From Caryophanales bacterium UBA5026 (GTDB lineage: Bacteria; Bacillota_I; Bacilli_A; RF39; UBA660), in contig DICM01000034.1 of NCBI GenBank assembly GCA_002416285.1, positions 1 to 64,000 on the forward strand: a stretch of DNA of 64,000 bases, written 5' to 3'. The notes under the pieces are model-generated. The model saw only the letters and a list, made by a program, of their open reading frames with translations, searched no databases and was not told where the DNA came from. Within the stretch, counting starts at the first letter, position 1. Each line of letters opens with the position of its first letter. Below are positions 60,763 to 64,000 of this stretch, in pieces. Made by a program: the position numbers and the translations under genes.

Positions 60763-60887
60763 TTACACACCCACTCTTTTTCTATTATAACATGTTTGAT
60801 TTTATTTGTTCAAGTTAAAAGAATATGCAACTAAACAAGTTTCTTTTTGTGATAGATTTTCTAATTCACACATATATACAATAAAAA

Positions 60888-60907
60888 AATTAGGTTTCCC
60901 TAATTTA
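60888..60907 (-). terminator. Intrinsic terminator after the cold-shock gene
   Basis: On the minus strand AATTAGG, loop GAAA, CCTAATT and a T run. Confidence 0.8.
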
Positions 60908-60918
60908 ATGGTTTTCAA

Positions 60919-61125
60919 TTATTTAACTGATACATTTACTGCTCTATCTTTACCGCTTCTTGAATCTTTTTCAACTTCATAAGTGACTTTTTGTCCTTCA
61001 TTAAGTTCTTTAATTCCATCGTTTAATGCAGAAATGTGTACAAAAATTTCGTCATTTGTTTCATCATTTTTGATAAAACCGAAACCTTTTACTGTGTTAA
61101 AAAATTTAACTGTACCTTGATTCAT
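60919..61125 (-). CDS. csp: Cold-shock protein (CspA/CspB family)
   Basis: A 68-residue RNA chaperone with a single cold-shock domain. It has both RNA-binding motifs: KGFGFI and EIFVHIS. Start [18 protein letters not shown] is typical. AAGGAGG precedes the ATG. The 5' leader is about 60-80 bases from a likely promoter near 61200, which fits posttranscriptional cold control, though no structure was worked out. Confidence 0.93.
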   Translation of the reverse strand: MNQGTVKFFNTVKGFGFIKNDETNDEIFVHISALNDGIKELNEGQKVTYEVEKDSRSGKDRAVNVSVK

Positions 61126-61247
61126 GTTCTTCCTCCTTTACAATTATACCCCTTTTATACAATAATAATTACACTATTCGGAAGTACATATTAAGTATAA
61201 CACATTCTTCATAATTTAGCAAATCTTTTTGACTGTTTTAATTTATA

Positions 61248-61269
61248 AAAAAATCCTAAAAATAGGATT
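61248..61269 (-). terminator. Intrinsic terminator after tRNA-Met
   Basis: On the minus strand AATCCTA, loop TTTT, TAGGATT and a T run. Confidence 0.85.
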
Positions 61270-61281
61270 CTAATTTCTTTA

Positions 61282-61358
61282 TGGTAGCGACGGGGAGATT
61301 CGAACTCTCGACCTACCGGGTATGAACCGGTTGCTCTAGCCAGCTGAGCTACATCGCC
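61282..61358 (-). tRNA. tRNA-Met (anticodon CAT), elongator type
   Basis: 77 bases including the encoded CCA. Acceptor GGCGATG pairs with CGTCGCT (G-T at the end and one internal G-T); D arm GCTCAGCTGGCTAGAGC; anticodon stem ACCGG / CCGGT with loop TTCATAC; T arm GAGAGTTCGAATCTC. The first pair and general sequence match Bacillus elongator tRNA-Met, not the initiator, which lacks pairing at 1-72. A lysidine-type tRNA-Ile would have a different stem. Confidence 0.95.
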
Positions 61359-61473
61359 ATGACAACAATATGATTTTATCAAATATATTGCGTTTTGACA
61401 ACTCTTTTTTGAAAAATTTTTAACTTTCTTCAATATCTAAATTTATATTACCCAGTTTTTAATAGAAATATAA

Positions 61474-61497
61474 AAAAATAACAGTTCTCCTGTTACT
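61474..61497 (-). terminator. Intrinsic terminator of the 131-residue gene
   Basis: On the minus strand AGTAACAG, loop GAGAA, CTGTTATT and a T run. Confidence 0.8.
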
Positions 61498-61888
61498 TTA
61501 ATTTCATATTTAACATCTTTCTTAAATGCTCAATTTTATCAAATTCGGTATTATGGTTCATATCCATCATTATTTTATACATTGAAAATAACTTTGCTAC
61601 AACACCACTAAATGTTCCAACTACTAGAATAATACCTAAGAAGTAAATATCAATCATCAAAAAGTAAATTCCTGATCCCATTCCTATTAAACTGATAATT
61701 GTCAAAATAAGCAACCACATCTTATTTCGCATTTCCATTTCTAATAAGCTCACTTTTAATTTTAAATAGCGAACTTGCTCCTCTTCTGATAATTCCATAT
61801 TTTGAATTACATTGTTATAAATAATCTCACTTTTATTATTTTCAGTTCCATCAATTGTAATATTTATCATTCCGTTTTTTTGTTTCAT
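61493..61888 (-). CDS. 131-residue two-span membrane protein
   Basis: Soluble N-terminal 55 residues with a coiled-coil-like segment (EEEQVRYLKLKVSLLEMEM), two close membrane spans (about 58-78 and 80-100), then a short charged tail. GGGGGAAAACGA precedes the ATG. No family recognised. It is downstream of lepB, co-directional, with a strong terminator at its end. Confidence 0.6.
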   Translation of the reverse strand: MKQKNGMINITIDGTENNKSEIIYNNVIQNMELSEEEQVRYLKLKVSLLEMEMRNKMWLLILTIISLIGMGSGIYFLMIDIYFLGIILVVGTFSGVVAKLFSMYKIMMDMNHNTEFDKIEHLRKMLNMKLK

Positions 61889-61938
61889 TCGTTTTCCCCC
61901 TTACGGCATATTATAACAAAACAATACTCTTTTTACAA

Positions 61939-62433
61939 CTATTTTATATTACCAAATGAAGAAAAAGGAAAGAGCGAAAAATCAACAATTCCTTTCAAAT
62001 GCTTTTTATCGACCGGGCCAAATATTCTTCCGTCTAGAGAATTAACTCGATTGTCTCCTAAAACTAAATAATGATTTTCTGGGATAACATCATATCCCAA
62101 ATCTTTTATATCAAAATCATAAGTCTCTTCATGTGTGAAATTTTCTTCGGTTAGAGTTCCGTTTACGTAGAGTTTGTTATCACGATAAGCGATATGTTCT
62201 CCGGGTAATCCGATAATACGTTTGATTAATCTTTCCTTTTCATAATCTAATACTACTATTCGGAAACGATCAAAATTACGATCATACTTCTTTAATATTA
62301 ATACCTCATTATCTTGTAAAGTTGGTAACATTGATTTCCCATCCACTTGGACTGGTGTAATAATGTAAGATCTCAGTAAAACAACAACCATTAATATAAC
62401 AACATACGGCAAAATTTCTTTTATATATTTCAT
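61939..62433 (-). CDS. lepB: Signal peptidase I
   Basis: Membrane serine protease that removes signal peptides. 164 residues: N-terminal span (about 5-23), catalytic serine in VDGKSMLPTL and lysine in ERLIKRIIGLPGE; the substrate-binding motif YLVLGDNRVNSLDGRIFGPV follows. A longer frame starts 36 bases earlier, but GGGGTGAAC sits at right spacing before this ATG. Located just after rplS. Probably processes the many secreted proteins of this window. Confidence 0.93.
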   Translation of the reverse strand: MKYIKEILPYVVILMVVVLLRSYIITPVQVDGKSMLPTLQDNEVLILKKYDRNFDRFRIVVLDYEKERLIKRIIGLPGEHIAYRDNKLYVNGTLTEENFTHEETYDFDIKDLGYDVIPENHYLVLGDNRVNSLDGRIFGPVDKKHLKGIVDFSLFPFSSFGNIK

Positions 62434-62484
62434 ATGTTCACCCCAATATATTATACCTGATTTTTCCAATTTTTAAAATAGAAA

Positions 62485-62510
62485 ATGAAAAAAATAAGAC
62501 TTATGCAGCC
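62485..62510 (-). terminator. Intrinsic terminator after rplS
   Basis: On the minus strand AATAAGG...CTTATTT with a ten-base loop and a T run. Confidence 0.75.
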
Positions 62511-62863
62511 TTATTTGTCTCTTTGTCTCGTCTTTCCTTAATTTTTGGTTGACTCACCAAATTACGGATATAACCTAATTTTGCACGTCTTACTTTACCC
62601 TTACGGATTACTGTAACTCCAGCAATTTTTGGTGAATTAACTGGGAACGTTCTTTCCACTCCAACTCCACCTGATTTTTTACGTACAATAAAGTTTTTAG
62701 AAACTCCACCACCTTGAATAGCCATAACAAGACCTTCAAATGCTTGGATTCTCTCTTTGTTTCCTTCAACGATACGTACATCAACACGAACTGTATCACC
62801 TACACGAAATTCAGGAATATCAGTTCTAATTTGACTTTTTGTAATTTTTTCGACTAAGTTCAT
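62501..62863 (-). CDS. rplS: 50S ribosomal protein L19
   Basis: Ribosomal protein at the 30S-50S interface, 120 residues. Starts [19 protein letters not shown] and has the family blocks [25 protein letters not shown] and [43 protein letters not shown] upstream gives the start over a longer frame. It normally follows trmD; here a 158-residue gene lies between them and rplS has its own promoter. Confidence 0.96.
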   Translation of the reverse strand: MNLVEKITKSQIRTDIPEFRVGDTVRVDVRIVEGNKERIQAFEGLVMAIQGGGVSKNFIVRKKSGGVGVERTFPVNSPKIAGVTVIRKGKVRRAKLGYIRNLVSQPKIKERRDKETNKAA

Positions 62864-62930
62864 CGATGTCACTCTTCCTTTCTTTATCATTTGATCATGA
62901 AATATATACTCAGCGGATCAATCTCTAACA

Positions 62931-62959
62931 ATTTTAGCACAACTTCTTATTTTTCGCAA
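62931..62959 (-). promoter_or_regulatory. SigA promoter of rplS
   Basis: Minus strand TTGCGA (62954-62959) and TAAAAT (62931-62936) with a 17-base spacer. The leader of about 60 bases (62864-62925) contains a TGATC / GATCA pair and may be an L19-leader-type autoregulatory element. Confidence 0.6.
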
Positions 62960-63002
62960 CCATTTTTTTAAGTATATGCTGTTTTTATGAATAATAGGCT
63001 AA

Positions 63003-63479
63003 TTATCTGCCCTTTCCTTTGGTTTCTTCTTCCACCGGGGTATAAATATTGTAAGGATTTACCGTTTTCCACTGCTGGTAAACAATTTTTGTTTTTAATT
63101 CATGTTCCAACAAACTTATTTTTTTTAATAGCAAATCAATATATTTATCATCTAGATACTTCCTGTATTTATATTCAATAATATCACGGAAACGAGCTAG
63201 ATCATTGAGTGCTATACTAAGCTTTCCACTATCTGTATCATTATCATCCAATATAGAAATGAGATATTGTAGATAATAATCCAGTTTTTTTTGACTCTTC
63301 TTTTTTAACAATTTATCAATAAAACTAGGTTTCATGACGAAAAGAGAATCGACTTTGATCGCATCATGATATCGCACTTTATTTTTAGGTATAAAGTGAT
63401 ATCCAACATTCTTTTTAAAATTTGTGATACAATTCTTCCCATCATAAGGATTTTCTGTGATTACATACTTTTTCTTCAT
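63003..63479 (-). CDS. 158-residue hypothetical protein between trmD and rplS
   Basis: A soluble, lysine- and tyrosine-rich protein, MKKKYVITENPYDGKNCITN and onward, mostly helical after residue 50 and with a basic tail. The start is four bases after the trmD stop with GAAAAGAGATGAAATC before it, so it is in the trmD transcript. No family recognised. An insertion between trmD and rplS is unusual. Confidence 0.55.
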   Translation of the reverse strand: MKKKYVITENPYDGKNCITNFKKNVGYHFIPKNKVRYHDAIKVDSLFVMKPSFIDKLLKKKSQKKLDYYLQYLISILDDNDTDSGKLSIALNDLARFRDIIEYKYRKYLDDKYIDLLLKKISLLEHELKTKIVYQQWKTVNPYNIYTPVEEETKGKGR

Positions 63480-63483
63480 GATT

Positions 63484-64000
63484 TCATCTCTTTTCTAACA
63501 AATCAGGACGTCTTTCAATCGTTTTTTTCATACTTTGTTCTAATCGCCAATCAGCAATATTCTTGTGATGACCAGAGAGTAATACTTCCGGAACTTTCAT
63601 ACCCATAAAGTCGATAGGCTTAGTGTATACCGGATAATCAAGTAAATTGTCATGAAATGAATCTTGAACATGTGACTCTTCTTCAATTACTCCTTTTAAC
63701 AGTCTAACAATACTATCTGTAATTACCATAGAAGGCAATTCTCCACCAGTTAATACAAAATCTCCAATACTGATTTCCATATCTACCATTGAGCGAATTC
63801 TTTCATCAAAACCTTCATAATGTCCACAGAGTAAAATCAAGTGTTTTTCTTTACTTAAATCATATGCCATTTTTTGTTTGTATGGGATCCCTTGCGGAGT
63901 CATCATAATTATTTTGGAGTTTAGACTTTTCAAATCTTCCAAAGCATCAAAGATAGGTTGTGGCATTAAAACCATGCCTTTCCCCCCACCGAATCCATAA
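63484..64000 (-). CDS. trmD: tRNA (guanine37-N1)-methyltransferase TrmD, 5' end beyond the window
   Basis: Methylates G37 next to the anticodon to prevent frameshifting. The frame is open to base 64000, with residues [20 protein letters not shown] preceding any internal ATG, so the annotated internal start is not the true one. SPOUT trefoil-knot motifs: [34 protein letters not shown] and the C-terminal [11 protein letters not shown]. About 75 N-terminal residues are missing from the window. Confidence 0.95.
   Translation of the reverse strand, partial: YGFGGGKGMVLMPQPIFDALEDLKSLNSKIIMMTPQGIPYKQKMAYDLSKEKHLILLCGHYEGFDERIRSMVDMEISIGDFVLTGGELPSMVITDSIVRLLKGVIEEESHVQDSFHDNLLDYPVYTKPIDFMGMKVPEVLLSGHHKNIADWRLEQSMKKTIERRPDLLEKR

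Noticed and set aside
61209..61433. 74-residue minus-strand ORF containing VAQLARATGSYPVGREFESPRRYH
   Set aside because: It is the translated tRNA-Met gene and flanks, a well-known spurious annotation.

Overview
The window looks like the chromosome of a low-GC, spore-forming member of the Bacillota (class Bacilli), probably one of the little-studied gut lineages near Erysipelotrichales/RF39; that placement is an inference from gene content. Evidence: the forespore sigma factor SigG, germination protease GPR, SpoIIM, YlbJ, a YlmC/YmxH protein and a YqfQ/VrrA-like protein; the dnaG-rpoD-trmK order; a Bacilli-type elongator tRNA-Met; Gram-positive ribosome binding sites (GGAGG, GGTGAT); and TGA used as a stop codon, which excludes the Mycoplasma code.

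Layout. 0-4.7 kb: sigG, a sporulation barrel protein, a glycolipid-type glycosyltransferase, and a four-gene set (ApbE flavin transferase, NusG-II protein, Gx transporter, FMN-binding lipoprotein) resembling part of the Gram-positive extracellular electron transfer locus. 4.8-9.1 kb: a two-component system followed by an ABC permease/ATPase pair. 9.2-20.6 kb: holA, a PilB/GspE ATPase with two pseudopilins, ylbJ, a PDZ-Lon protease, a frameshifted XRE regulator, a transglutaminase-like protein, rpsT, gpr, spoIIM, mnmA and an HTH protein.

21.6-29.4 kb: an integrated filamentous (inovirus-like) prophage of about 7.8 kb. It has an XRE repressor and divergent early promoter, small early genes, a long structured intergenic region, a major-coat-like gene, an adsorption-protein-like gene, a pVI-like membrane protein, a Zot/gpI-like ATPase and a HUH replication initiator. 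It encodes no integrase and no outer-membrane secretin. It is bounded by direct repeats whose right copy matches the Firmicutes dif site (29394-29421), so integration is most likely by host XerC/XerD. The host xerD gene lies 4.4 kb away. Gene orientation changes from mostly + to mostly - across this dif, as expected of a replication terminus.

30-64 kb: zupT, dps, an AlkD-like protein, a phosphohexomutase, xerD, rarA, prepilin peptidase and PilC-like genes, yqfQ/trmK/rpoD/dnaG, comEC/comEA, rseP/cdsA, a large pilin-like adhesin, a heterodimeric ABC exporter with its TetR repressor, a metal P-type ATPase with its ArsR repressor, a YfhO membrane protein, cold-shock protein, tRNA-Met, lepB, rplS and the start-truncated trmD.

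Two things stand out. One is the dif-integrated inovirus-like prophage, with a candidate rolling-circle origin whose GTTCTTTA matches the nick site of phage f1. The other is the pilin leader at 51045-51202: a good promoter, a strong ribosome binding site, a tiny leader ORF interrupted by a run of nine G, and an intrinsic terminator. The G-run length decides whether a ribosome would reach the terminator, which suggests phase-variable attenuation. Three likely frameshifts (XRE, DUF2726-like, comEC start) lie at short repeats and may be real or residual assembly indels.
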